A DNA stretch of 64,000 nucleotides. Origin: CBDCNH01 sp965219015 (lineage in GTDB: Bacteria; Pseudomonadota; Alphaproteobacteria; Rhodobacterales; Rhodobacteraceae). The position numbers and the translations under genes are program-made. Below the pieces are notes generated by a model. That model was not told the origin of the DNA. It saw only the letters and a program-made list of their open reading frames with translations, and did not search any database. Location of the stretch: positions 992,001-1,056,000 of the forward strand of contig CBDCNH010000011.1 in assembly GCA_965219015.1 (NCBI GenBank), written 5' to 3'. This document shows, piece after piece, positions 7,085-15,530 of the stretch; positions within the stretch are counted from its first letter, which is position 1; each line of letters opens with the position of its first letter.

Positions 7085-8725
7085 ATGAAACTGAGAACGC
7101 GTTATCTGGTCGGGACGATGCTCGCCGGTGCCGCAGCGTTGGTGGCGCCCGCCGCCTTCGCGTCGAGCCACCGCGAAGCGCCCGCCATCTCCGGCATGCC
7201 GCGGGTCGACTCCACCGACTTCTACATGTTCCGCAGCTACGAGCCCGGCCGTGCCGGCTTCGTGACGCTGATCGCCAACTACCTCCCGCTGCAGGCACCC
7301 TATGGCGGGCCGAACTACTTCACGCTCGACCACAACGCGGTCTACGAGATCAACGTCGACACGGACGGCGACGCGGTCGGCGACCTGACGTTCCAGTTCC
7401 GCTTCAAGACGGCGCTGAAGAACAACACCGGGATCGCGCTCAACGTCGGCGGTCAGAACGTCGCGATCCCGCTCCGGATCGGCGGCGGCATCGGCACCCA
7501 GCCGGGCGACGCCAACATCAACGAGACGGAGAGCTACACCGTCACCGTCGTGCGCGGCGACCGGCGCAAGGGCACGGCCCGACTCGCAGGCCGCGCCGGC
7601 AACCCGAGCAACACGACCTTCCTCAAGCCGATCGACAACATCGGCAAGAAAACGCTGCCGAACTACAATCTCTACGCCAGCAAGCACATCTACGGGATCA
7701 ACATCCCCGGCTGCAACACGCCCGGCAGCAAGGTCTTCGTCGGCCAGCGCGCGGAAGCCTTCGCGGTCAACCTTGGCGAAGTGTTCGACCTCGTGAACCT
7801 CGTGCCGATCCAGGGCAAGCCGAACGGGCTCTACCCGCAGTACAACGTCGCACAGCCGTTCCCGGGCGGCATCACGCAGAACCGCGCCAACGACGACCTG
7901 ATCGGCAAGGCGAACGTGACCTCGCTCGCGCTCGAGGTGCCGATCGCCTGTCTCAAGGGCTCGGGCAACGGCGTGATCGGCGCGTGGACGACGGCGAGCC
8001 TGCCGCAGGCGCAGCTTCTCGATCCGCTGCCCGCCTACAACGCCACCGCGAAGCAGGGCGGTGCGCTGACGCAGGTGTCGCGGCTCTCGGCGCCGCTCGT
8101 CAACGAGCTCGTCATCGGTCTGAAGGACAAGGATCTCTTCAGCGCCGCCGCTCCGACGCAGGACGGCGCGCTGGCGGGGTACGTGACCAATCCGACGTTG
8201 CCGGCGCTGCTCAACCTCCTCTTCAAGGATGCGGTCAACGCGACGCTCGGCACCAAGTTCACCAACATCGCGCCGACGAAGTTCCCGCGCGCCGATCTGG
8301 TGGCGGCGTTCCTCACCGGCTTCCCGGGCGTCAACCAGCAGAAGACCGTGACGCCCTCGGAGATGATGCGCCTCAACATGGCGATCCCCGCCACCCCGCG
8401 GTACAAGCAGAACGTGTTCGGCCTCGTCGCCGAAGACCTCGCGGGGTTCCCGAACGGCCGTCGGCCTGCCGACGACGTGACAGACCTCGCGCTGCGCGTG
8501 GTCATGGGGGCGCTGTGCTACCCGCTGCCGCTGGCCACCGAGCTCGGCATTCCGGGAGCCAAGGAAGACACGCCGAGCGACTTCGCGAACCTCGGCTACT
8601 GCAACCCGAGGGACGCTGTGGTCGGTAATGCCGCCTTCACCGATGGTGCGCCGACGCGTGCGATCGAGCTGCAGAACGTGTTCCCCTACCTCAACAACCC
8701 GATCCCGGGCTCGCCCAACAACTGA
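7085..8725 (+). CDS. DUF4331 family secreted protein
   Basis: 546 residues. A signal peptide (about 1-26) ends in AFA, and the predicted mature N terminus begins SSHREAP, the hallmark start of DUF4331 proteins. Several Cys residues (for example near 215 and in the C-terminal third) suit an oxidising compartment. Activity is unknown for the family. Its position between a HupE/TPR operon and a complete type II secretion system makes it a candidate substrate of that system. GGAGGGATTG immediately before the ATG gives a good ribosome site. The small lipoprotein gene follows after 31 bases. Confidence 0.85.
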   Translation: MKLRTRYLVGTMLAGAAALVAPAAFASSHREAPAISGMPRVDSTDFYMFRSYEPGRAGFVTLIANYLPLQAPYGGPNYFTLDHNAVYEINVDTDGDAVGDLTFQFRFKTALKNNTGIALNVGGQNVAIPLRIGGGIGTQPGDANINETESYTVTVVRGDRRKGTARLAGRAGNPSNTTFLKPIDNIGKKTLPNYNLYASKHIYGINIPGCNTPGSKVFVGQRAEAFAVNLGEVFDLVNLVPIQGKPNGLYPQYNVAQPFPGGITQNRANDDLIGKANVTSLALEVPIACLKGSGNGVIGAWTTASLPQAQLLDPLPAYNATAKQGGALTQVSRLSAPLVNELVIGLKDKDLFSAAAPTQDGALAGYVTNPTLPALLNLLFKDAVNATLGTKFTNIAPTKFPRADLVAAFLTGFPGVNQQKTVTPSEMMRLNMAIPATPRYKQNVFGLVAEDLAGFPNGRRPADDVTDLALRVVMGALCYPLPLATELGIPGAKEDTPSDFANLGYCNPRDAVVGNAAFTDGAPTRAIELQNVFPYLNNPIPGSPNN

Positions 8726-8756
8726 CCGGGCGCGCCCTCTCACCGAGGACCAGACC

Positions 8757-8987
8757 ATGACCCGCAAGACCAGGCTTCTGTCCGCCGCCGGGGTGACGCT
8801 TTTCGCGCTCGCCGCCTGCGACGGCTCCGACGGCACGTTCGGAAACCCGCAGGAGCAATTCGGTTCGGCCTTTCTCGCGGCGTTCGGCGCGGACGAAACG
8901 GCCACCCCGAAAGCGGGCCCGGATCTCTCGGTGACATTCGGCGGGTCCACCGGGGTCAGCTCGACGGCGACACCGGTCGATCTCTAG
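8757..8987 (+). CDS. Small lipoprotein after DUF4331
   Basis: 76 residues with a lipobox LAAC at about residues 17-20, so the mature lipid-anchored chain is only about 57 residues and is rich in Gly, Thr and Ala. The ATG at 8757 is preceded by CGAGGA at 8743-8748. A longer frame upstream is only a shadow of the DUF4331 coding region. It probably shares the DUF4331 transcript and is followed by two hairpins. No recognised family. Confidence 0.7.
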   Translation: MTRKTRLLSAAGVTLFALAACDGSDGTFGNPQEQFGSAFLAAFGADETATPKAGPDLSVTFGGSTGVSSTATPVDL

Positions 8988-8992
8988 GTCTC

Positions 8993-9062
8993 CGCCCCGG
9001 CACGCCGGGGCGGTGCTGCGATTTCAGGACGGCGGCGGGGTCATCCCCGCCGCCGTTTTCCT
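8993..9062 (+). terminator. Double hairpin terminator after the DUF4331 operon
   Basis: A first GC hairpin lies at about 8993-9013 (CGCCCCGGC/GCCGGGGCG). A second has a 12-bp stem, 9029-9040 with 9045-9056, a four-base loop TCAT and a TTTT run at its end. It faces the minus-strand gspK end at 9089. Confidence 0.8.
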
Positions 9063-9088
9063 GTCCGTGCTGAGGGTCCGACGAGACG

Positions 9089-9949
9089 CTAGAGCGGCGG
9101 CGGTGCTGGAACCTCCGCGGCGGCGTCGTTCTCGCGCCGGACCACCACGACCTCGCCCGGCCCCTGACCGCTCGCCTGGCGCTGGATGAGGCTCCGCACC
9201 GTCACCGGCGTCTCCCCGACCGTCACCCGCACGGTGACGCGGAAGTAGCTCGTCGTGTAGCCCGACCCCGGCGGCAGCACGACCTTTTCGTCGGCGAGGT
9301 CCGTCGCCGTCAGGTAGCCGTCGCGCTTGCGCCGATCGATCAGCCGCTTCGCCGCGACCGGATTGCCGATCAGCGCCTGAAGGATCGGCTCCGGCGCGGT
9401 GTTGAGGTTGATCGGCGTCGGCGTCGGCAGCACCGTCAGCACGTCGGCCAGCCGGGCGAGATCGCGCGGCTTGAGCCCGAGGCCCGCCAGCTCGCCGAGC
9501 CCCGTCATCGGTTTCTTCTGGGCCAGCCGGAACACGATCCGCGCCGTCACGTCCTCCGGCATGTCGAGCGCCGCGACGATGCGCGCGAGCGTCTGCAGGC
9601 CGGCGGCGCCCTGCCCCGCGACCGAGTTGAGGTTGAGCCGCGACTGCGCGTCCTCGATGGCAAGCGCGAAGCGGCCTCCCGCGACGGCGATGTCCTGCTG
9701 CGCGACGGCGGCCCAGGGCTCGTCCAGGCTGTCGCCGTCGGGCGTCTCCGCGAGATCGCGCCGGAGCACGACGATCGCGCTCGCCTCCCCCGCCGACACG
9801 AGCGCCTGTGCGGCGGCGGCATCCGCGAAGCGGCGGCTTCGGGCGATGGAGAGGTCGCCGAGCGTCAGCATCGCCACCACCACCGAGGCGGCGAGCGCCA
9901 GGACGACGAGGACGTTGATGAGGACGACGCCGTCCTCGCGGCCGCTCAC
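9089..9949 (-). CDS. gspK: Type II secretion minor pseudopilin GspK
   Basis: 286 residues from a GTG start. Residues about 8-30 form the pseudopilin hydrophobic helix (VVLINVLVVL), which lacks the Glu at +5 as is normal for GspK. The long globular part includes LNLNSVAG and the later INLNTAPEPILQAL, the typical helix-hairpin K domain. GspK caps the pseudopilus with GspI and GspJ. It overlaps gspJ by four bases (GTGA) and is the last gene of the minus-strand arm. Confidence 0.9.
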   Translation of the reverse strand: MSGREDGVVLINVLVVLALAASVVVAMLTLGDLSIARSRRFADAAAAQALVSAGEASAIVVLRRDLAETPDGDSLDEPWAAVAQQDIAVAGGRFALAIEDAQSRLNLNSVAGQGAAGLQTLARIVAALDMPEDVTARIVFRLAQKKPMTGLGELAGLGLKPRDLARLADVLTVLPTPTPINLNTAPEPILQALIGNPVAAKRLIDRRKRDGYLTATDLADEKVVLPPGSGYTTSYFRVTVRVTVGETPVTVRSLIQRQASGQGPGEVVVVRRENDAAAEVPAPPPL

Positions 9950-10530
9950 GGCGCGCCTCGCGGCAAAAGGAGCACGCGCCGGATCTGGCGATCCAGGCCT
10001 TCGGCGAGCGTGAGGGTCAGGATGGCCGCGTCGGGGTTCTCGGGGGCCGCGCCCGCGGCGGCGGTCTGCTGCAGCGGCGGCCAGGTCTCGATCCAGCCCT
10101 GCGTCGCGTCGAGGAAACGCCAGTCCACGGCGGCGACGCCGCGCACGAGCGGCTGGCGCCGGGCGGGCGCGCCCTCGACCGTCCGCACGAGGGTGTCGCC
10201 GTCGAGCGCATAGGTCAGCCCGACGCTCCCGGTTTCCGCCGCGGGAGCCGAGCGGCTCAGCCTTACCGCGATCCCCGGCTCGGGCGCGCCCGGCTTCGCG
10301 GGCGGCAGGGCCGCGGCGAAGCTGCGCGGGGTCGCCTGCGAAAAGTCCTCGGTCAGGAGGTACATCGCGCGCTGCAGCTCCGCGAGCCGGTCGAGCCGGC
10401 CCTCGGTCTGCCGCTGCGTCCGCAGCACCTGGTCGAGCATCGAGAACCCCGCCATGCCGATCAGAGCGAAGAGCGCCAGCGCCACGAGGAGTTCGACCAG
10501 CGTGAACCCCGCGGCACGCCGTGCCGTCAC
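9946..10530 (-). CDS. gspJ: Type II secretion minor pseudopilin GspJ
   Basis: 194 residues from GTG. Prepilin peptidase site: AAG|FTLVELLVALALF at about residues 6-20, with Glu at +5. It forms the pseudopilus tip with GspI and GspK. The start overlaps the stop of the upstream periplasmic-binding lipoprotein by four bases, and the end overlaps gspK, so the three are translationally coupled. gspG, gspH and gspI, its usual neighbours, are in the opposite arm 6.4 kb away. Confidence 0.9.
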   Translation of the reverse strand: MTARRAAGFTLVELLVALALFALIGMAGFSMLDQVLRTQRQTEGRLDRLAELQRAMYLLTEDFSQATPRSFAAALPPAKPGAPEPGIAVRLSRSAPAAETGSVGLTYALDGDTLVRTVEGAPARRQPLVRGVAAVDWRFLDATQGWIETWPPLQQTAAAGAAPENPDAAILTLTLAEGLDRQIRRVLLLPRGAP

Positions 10531-11606
10531 GTTCCCGCGACTTCGCCGAGCACGACGACCTGTCCGCCCTCAAGCGTGAGGATCGCGAGGTCGCGCTGGC
10601 AGCGGCCGTCGGCGAGAAACCGGAACGACCCGAGCACGCCCGTGAACCCTGCCGGGCGCAGGAGCCCCTTGCGGTTCAAGGCGCGATTGGCCCCGAGGCC
10701 CGTCGCGATCAGGGCCGCATCGTGCGCGAGCGCGGCGACGACGCCAGGTTCGGCGCCGAACTCCGCCGCGAAGCGGTCGGCGAAGGGGGCGAAGAGGTCG
10801 GGCGGCGGCGCGGCGAACCAGGCGCCGGCAAGGCTCGCGTTGCCCTCGACATCGCCGCTGCCCCATTGCACGCCGCCGAGAAGCTGCAGCCCGCTGCCCG
10901 AGAGCGCGCGCGCGAAGCCGTCGAGCGCCGCCCCGCCGTCGGGGATGAACACCGCCTGCGGCTTGCCCGCCCTGACCGCCGCCGCGAGCCCGCCCGCGCC
11001 CGGCGAGCGCAGGAGGACCGGCCCGAGCGTGAGCCCGCCCGCCGCCGCGATGGACCGCGCCGCCGTCACCGAAGCGGCGCCGATCGGCGTGTCGGTCGCC
11101 ACGAGCGCGATGCGGGTCAGGCCCTGCGCCTTGGCGTAGCTGAACGTCGCCGCGATCGACTGCGCGGGGGTCATCCCCATCACGAAGGCGCCCTGCGCCG
11201 CCAGCGCATCGTCGTTCGAGAACGTCACCACCGGCACCCGCCCCACGGCCGCGACGACGGCAGGCGTCTGGTCGGCGCGGAGCGGGCCGAAGAGCACCCG
11301 CGCGCCCCCGTCCACCGCCTTGGCGGCGGCGGCGGCCGCCCCGGCGGCGGTGTCGGCGGTATCGAAGATCGGCGGGCCGTCGCCGGTCGCGGCGAGACTT
11401 GCGGCCTCGGCCATTTTCTGGCCGAGTTGACCCTGCGCGCCGGTCAGCGGCAGCAACAGCGCCGCGTCGCGCCCACCGCGCTCGGCACCGCCCGTGGCCC
11501 GCGCCGCGTCGCACCCCGCCAGAACCGGAAGGACGCCGCATGCCAGCAGACGCCCCAGCACCTGCCTTCGGGAGGGCTCCGTGGCGTCGGCTGCTGCGGG
11601 TCTCAT
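10527..11606 (-). CDS. Periplasmic-binding-fold lipoprotein within the T2SS arm
   Basis: 359 residues. The N terminus combines twin arginines (RRQVLGRLLACG) with a lipobox LAGC at about 29-32, so it is a lipoprotein, possibly Tat exported. The rest looks like a type 1 periplasmic binding protein (Peripla_BP_6 / LppC-like): ALLLPLTGAQGQLGQ near 50 and VVTFSNDDALAAQGAFVMG near 125-145. Its stop overlaps the gspJ start, so it is probably co-expressed with the secretion genes. It starts inside gspN on the other strand. The ligand is unknown; a pilotin-like or peptidoglycan role is possible but unproven. Confidence 0.75.
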   Translation of the reverse strand: MRPAAADATEPSRRQVLGRLLACGVLPVLAGCDAARATGGAERGGRDAALLLPLTGAQGQLGQKMAEAASLAATGDGPPIFDTADTAAGAAAAAAKAVDGGARVLFGPLRADQTPAVVAAVGRVPVVTFSNDDALAAQGAFVMGMTPAQSIAATFSYAKAQGLTRIALVATDTPIGAASVTAARSIAAAGGLTLGPVLLRSPGAGGLAAAVRAGKPQAVFIPDGGAALDGFARALSGSGLQLLGGVQWGSGDVEGNASLAGAWFAAPPPDLFAPFADRFAAEFGAEPGVVAALAHDAALIATGLGANRALNRKGLLRPAGFTGVLGSFRFLADGRCQRDLAILTLEGGQVVVLGEVAGT

Positions 11607-12316
11607 GCGTGATCGTCCTCGCCGCCTCTGTGCTGGCGGTCTCTCTCGCCGTCGCCATGCCGGCGCGGGTCGCCGCGAGCGCCGCCGGGCTGGCCGTTCC
11701 GCCCGGGCGCCTGTCGGGTACGCTCTGGATCGGGCAGCTGATGCTCGGACCGGGCGCCGCGGTGGGCTGGCAGGTCGCGCCCTGGGAAAGCGTGCGCGCT
11801 CTGGCGCTGGTCGTCAACTGGCGGCTCGATGGACCCGCGAGCCTGCTGAGCGGCCGCGCCGCGCTGCGTCCGCGACAGGCCGTCGTCGACGTGGTGTCCG
11901 GCACCCTCGCCGGACCCGACGTCGCGGCTGCTGCGCCGAGCCTTCCGGTCGCCTGCGACGGAACTGCCACCACCGAAGGGATGCGGCTGGCGATCGCGCC
12001 TGACGGTCGCGACGGGGCGGGGGATGTCGCCACCGCGCCGATGACCTGCCGCCGGACCGATGGGCGCGGCACGCCGCAGGCCGTCCCCGCGCTGAACGCG
12101 AGGCTCGGCCGCACCGCCGACGGGCTCGCGGTCGCCGTGACGGATGCGGACGGAACGCCGCTCGGAGAGGCGCGGCTCACCGACGACGACCGCGTGGTCG
12201 TGACGCTGCGCGCGGCGGGGGCGGCGCTGGTGCCGGGACTGCCGTCGAGCGGCGACAGCGAGATCGAAATGCCGCTTGCCGTGGCGCTCGATCAGGCCGG
12301 GCTCAGCCACCGCTGA
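11540..12316 (+). CDS. gspN: Type II secretion protein GspN, inverted within the cluster
   Basis: 258 residues. One membrane segment (about 20-42) is followed by a beta-rich periplasmic domain opening with VPPGRLSGTLWIGQL, the T2SS N-family pattern. The start is set by GGAAGGA (11527-11533), six bases before the ATG. It runs opposite to the surrounding minus-strand genes, overlapping the lipoprotein gene head to head by 67 bases and gspF tail to tail by 14. GspN is a non-essential bitopic component in several systems. Its own promoter must lie inside the lipoprotein gene. Confidence 0.85.
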   Translation: MPADAPAPAFGRAPWRRLLRVSCVIVLAASVLAVSLAVAMPARVAASAAGLAVPPGRLSGTLWIGQLMLGPGAAVGWQVAPWESVRALALVVNWRLDGPASLLSGRAALRPRQAVVDVVSGTLAGPDVAAAAPSLPVACDGTATTEGMRLAIAPDGRDGAGDVATAPMTCRRTDGRGTPQAVPALNARLGRTADGLAVAVTDADGTPLGEARLTDDDRVVVTLRAAGAALVPGLPSSGDSEIEMPLAVALDQAGLSHR

Positions 12317-13535
12317 CGAGCCCGTTGAGCGACACGATGGGAAGCAGGATCGCGAGCACCATCATCATCACGAGCCCGCCCATGACGAGAAGGATCGCGG
12401 GCTCGACGAGCGCCACGACCGCGCGCACCCAGGCGTCGAGGTCGCGTTGCTGGTCGGCGGCGGCATGGCCGAGCGCCGGGCCGAGATGCCCGCCCGCCTC
12501 GCCCGAGGCCACCATCGCGGTCAGCATCGCCGGGAAGCACCGTGCCTCGTCCATCGCGCGCCGGAGGCTCATGCCCTGGCGCACCTTTTCCGCAAGCTCC
12601 GCCACCCGCGCCCGGACGTAGCGGTTGGGCGTCACGTCGGCGGCGGCGGCCAGCGCATCCATCAGAGGCACCTGGCTCTGCACCAGCGTGCCGAGCGTAC
12701 CCGCGAAGACCGCGGCGTTCATGCGCTGCACGAGCCGCGCGGTGAGCCGGCCGCGGGCGAGGAGCCCGTCCCACGCAAGCCGGTTCGCGGGCACCCGGAG
12801 CCAGCGCAGGAACCCGAGCACCGCGAGCACGGCCGCGATCCCGGCCGCGGCGCCGTAGCTCCGCACGCCCGCGCTGACGGCGATCAGCGCGCGGGTGAGG
12901 AACGGCAGGTCCGCGCCGTGGCTGGTGAAGACGCGCACGATGTCGGGGATCACCAGCGCCATCAGGAGGGTGATGATCGCGAGGCTGACGGTCGCGAGAA
13001 GCGCCGGGTAGAGGAGCGCCAGCTGCACCGTCTGGCGGTTCCTCGCGCGGTTCTCGACGAAGCTCGCGAGGTGCGTCATCACCTGGTCGAGCCGGCCGGA
13101 CTGCTCGCCGGCGCGGACCGACGCGCGGTAGAACTCGGAGAACACCTGCGGATGCGCCTCCATCGCATCGGCGAGGCCGCGGCCCTCGAGCACGCTCGCA
13201 CGGACGGTGAGGAGCACGCCCGCCGCCTTCGGAGCCTGGCCCTCGGCGATGGTCGCGAGCGCGTCCTCGATCCGCAGCCCGGAGCCGAGCAGCGTCGCCA
13301 TCTGGCGGGTGACGAGCGTGAGCGTCGCGAACGGCAGCTTCGGGCCACGCGGCGAGGCAGCGCGGGGCGCGCCCTTGGCGGCGGGACGGCGGGCGCCGTC
13401 GCTCGGGCTCACGTCGAGCGGCAGGAGCCCGCGCGCGCGCAGGGTGGACCGTGCCGCGGCCGGCGTCACGGCCTCGAGCATGCCGGTCTGGGCATGGCCC
13501 GCGGCATCGACGGCGCGGAAGCTGTAGGCGGCCAC
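12303..13535 (-). CDS. gspF: Type II secretion inner-membrane platform protein GspF
   Basis: 410 residues from GTG. An N-terminal cytoplasmic domain (YSFRAVDAAGHAQTGMLEA, about 3-21) is followed by two repeated T2SSF domains and three membrane segments (about 175-195, 225-245 and 375-400). GspF connects the GspE ATPase with the pseudopilus assembly. It follows gspE by 18 bases. The C terminus overlaps gspN on the other strand. Confidence 0.95.
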   Translation of the reverse strand: MAAYSFRAVDAAGHAQTGMLEAVTPAAARSTLRARGLLPLDVSPSDGARRPAAKGAPRAASPRGPKLPFATLTLVTRQMATLLGSGLRIEDALATIAEGQAPKAAGVLLTVRASVLEGRGLADAMEAHPQVFSEFYRASVRAGEQSGRLDQVMTHLASFVENRARNRQTVQLALLYPALLATVSLAIITLLMALVIPDIVRVFTSHGADLPFLTRALIAVSAGVRSYGAAAGIAAVLAVLGFLRWLRVPANRLAWDGLLARGRLTARLVQRMNAAVFAGTLGTLVQSQVPLMDALAAAADVTPNRYVRARVAELAEKVRQGMSLRRAMDEARCFPAMLTAMVASGEAGGHLGPALGHAAADQQRDLDAWVRAVVALVEPAILLVMGGLVMMMVLAILLPIVSLNGLVSGG

Positions 13536-13553
13536 GGGGTCAGGTCCGCCGCA

Positions 13554-15032
13554 TCATGGCGCCCGAACCTCCTGCGCCACGCGCGCCACGTCCTCGACGG
13601 TGGTGACGCCCGCGAGCACCTGGCGCGCGCCATCGGCGACGAGGCTCGGGCCGTCGCGGCGGGCGGCGGCGGCGAGCTCGGCCTCGGCGGCGCCGGCGTG
13701 GATCATCGCCTCGATCTCGCGCGAGATGGCGACGATCTCGTAGATGCCCGCGCGGCCCCGGTAGCCCTGCCCGTGGCAGGCGGGGCAGCCGCAGGCGCGC
13801 CATACCGGGTCGCCGGGCGCGATCATGCCCTCGAGGAGCGCCGCGTCGGCCTCGCTGGCGGCGTCGGACGTGCGGCACTCGGTGCAGAGCCGCCGCACCA
13901 GCCGCTGCGCCACCACGCCCACGAGCATCGGCGCGAGGAGGAACCGCTCGACCCCCATGTCGATGAGCCGCGCCACCGCCCCGATCGCGGTGTTGGTGTG
14001 CAGCGTCGAGAGCACGAAGTGCCCGGTCATCGCCGACTCGACCGCCACCTGCGCGGTCTCGCGGTCGCGGATCTCGCCCACCATGATGACGTCGGGATCC
14101 TGCCGCAGGATCGCGCGCAAGCCCCGCGCGAAGGTCAACTCGGTCCGCGGGTTGACCTGCATCTGCCCGACGCCCTCGACCGAATACTCGATCGGGTCCT
14201 CGACGGTCATGATGTTGCGCGTGCGGTCGTTGAGGTGGTCGAGCGCCGCATAGAGCGAGGTCGTCTTGCCCGATCCCGTCGGCCCCGTCACGAGGAGCAT
14301 CCCGTCCGGCCGCGCGAGGAGCCGCTGGAACGCCGCGGCGTCGCGCGGGCTCATGCCGAGCCGGTCGAGCCCCAGCCGCGTCGCGTCGCGGTCGAGAAGC
14401 CGCATCACCACCCGCTCGCCGTACTGCGACGGGATCGTCGAGACGCGCACGTCGACCTCGTGCCCGCCGACGCGCAGCGACACGCGGCCGTCCTGCGGCA
14501 GGCGCTTCTCGGCGATGTCGAGCTTCGCCATCACCTTGATCCGGCTGACGAGCAGCGGTGCCAGCGCGCGCTTCGGCTCGACCATCGCGCGCAGGATGCC
14601 GTCGATGCGGAAGCGCACCACGAGACGCCGCTCCTGGGTCTCGACGTGGATGTCCGACGCGCCTTCCTTGATCGCCTCGAGAAGGAGCGCGTTGATGAGC
14701 CGGACGACCGGCGCGTCCTCGCTCTGGTCGAGGAGGTCGTCCACGACCGCGGTAGTGTCGGCGAGCCGCGCGAGGTCGCCGTCGGCCCCCGCCGCGTCCG
14801 AGGCATCGGAGGCGTTGTCGCGGTAGGCCACCGCCAGCCGCCGCTCGAAGGCGTCGGACGGCATCGCGTCGTAGCGAAGGCGCGGCCGCAGCGCCCCGTC
14901 GAGGACGCGCTGCACCTCGGCCATCGCGGCCATTGGCGCGCCCTGCCGCATGGCGCAGATCGGGCCCTCGGGGCCGTCCTCGAGGATCACGCCATGCTGG
15001 CGGGCGAAGGCGTAGGGCAGGCGCGGCAGCAT
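13554..15032 (-). CDS. gspE: Type II secretion ATPase GspE
   Basis: 492 residues. Walker A GPTGSGKTTS at about 250-259, an Asp box region around 270-290 and a Walker B region with DPDVIMVGEIRDRET at about 310-324. The C-terminal tetracysteine element is present (CTEC near 392 and CPAC near 427), as in GspE proteins that bind zinc. It powers pseudopilus assembly on the cytoplasmic face through GspL and GspF. The ATG is preceded by AAGGA about eight bases upstream. It lies 30 bases downstream of gspM. Confidence 0.96.
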   Translation of the reverse strand: MLPRLPYAFARQHGVILEDGPEGPICAMRQGAPMAAMAEVQRVLDGALRPRLRYDAMPSDAFERRLAVAYRDNASDASDAAGADGDLARLADTTAVVDDLLDQSEDAPVVRLINALLLEAIKEGASDIHVETQERRLVVRFRIDGILRAMVEPKRALAPLLVSRIKVMAKLDIAEKRLPQDGRVSLRVGGHEVDVRVSTIPSQYGERVVMRLLDRDATRLGLDRLGMSPRDAAAFQRLLARPDGMLLVTGPTGSGKTTSLYAALDHLNDRTRNIMTVEDPIEYSVEGVGQMQVNPRTELTFARGLRAILRQDPDVIMVGEIRDRETAQVAVESAMTGHFVLSTLHTNTAIGAVARLIDMGVERFLLAPMLVGVVAQRLVRRLCTECRTSDAASEADAALLEGMIAPGDPVWRACGCPACHGQGYRGRAGIYEIVAISREIEAMIHAGAAEAELAAAARRDGPSLVADGARQVLAGVTTVEDVARVAQEVRAP

Positions 15033-15062
15033 CTTCGTTTCCTTCGGCAGAGCAGCAGGCGG

Positions 15063-15530
15063 CTAGCGGTCGAGCGCGAGTTCGGTCGCGATGCTGCCGG
15101 GGGCCGGGCGTCGCGTCATCTGGATCTCGGTCGTCCTGAGGCCATTCTCGCGCTCGGCCGCATCGAGCCACGCGATCACCGCGTCGAAATCGGCGTCGTC
15201 GAGCACGATCCGCACGCCCTGCCCGTTGGGCTCGATGCGCCGGATCGCGAGCGGCCGGCCGGCGACTGTCTCGCTGACGACGAGGCTGATCGGGCGCGTG
15301 TCGGGAAGGGCGGTCGGGACGGCGGCTTCGGTCGCGGGACGGGCCGCAAGCCGGGCGATGGCGCGCTCGTCGCGGTCGATGCGGGCGAGATGCCCCGCGC
15401 GGGCCGCCTCCAGCGGTTGCCAGACGAGCGCATAGACGCCCCATAGAGAGCCGAGCGTAAGAAGCGCCGCGAGGAGCACGCGCTCGCGCCCGCTGCGCTC
15501 CGCCCAGAAGCCCGTGATCACCGCGCGCAT
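15063..15530 (-). CDS. gspM: Type II secretion protein GspM
   Basis: 155 residues: a short cytoplasmic N terminus, one membrane segment (about 19-38), a short coiled section, then a ferredoxin-like periplasmic domain. This layout and its position between gspL and gspE identify GspM, which pairs with GspL in the inner membrane. TGATG overlaps the end of gspL by one base. Confidence 0.88.
   Translation of the reverse strand: MRAVITGFWAERSGRERVLLAALLTLGSLWGVYALVWQPLEAARAGHLARIDRDERAIARLAARPATEAAVPTALPDTRPISLVVSETVAGRPLAIRRIEPNGQGVRIVLDDADFDAVIAWLDAAERENGLRTTEIQMTRRPAPGSIATELALDR

Noticed and set aside
12276..15446. A 1056-residue open frame on the plus strand
   Set aside because: It lies opposite gspE, gspF and gspM, is rich in Arg and His as expected of antisense reading in GC-rich DNA, and has no domain pattern.
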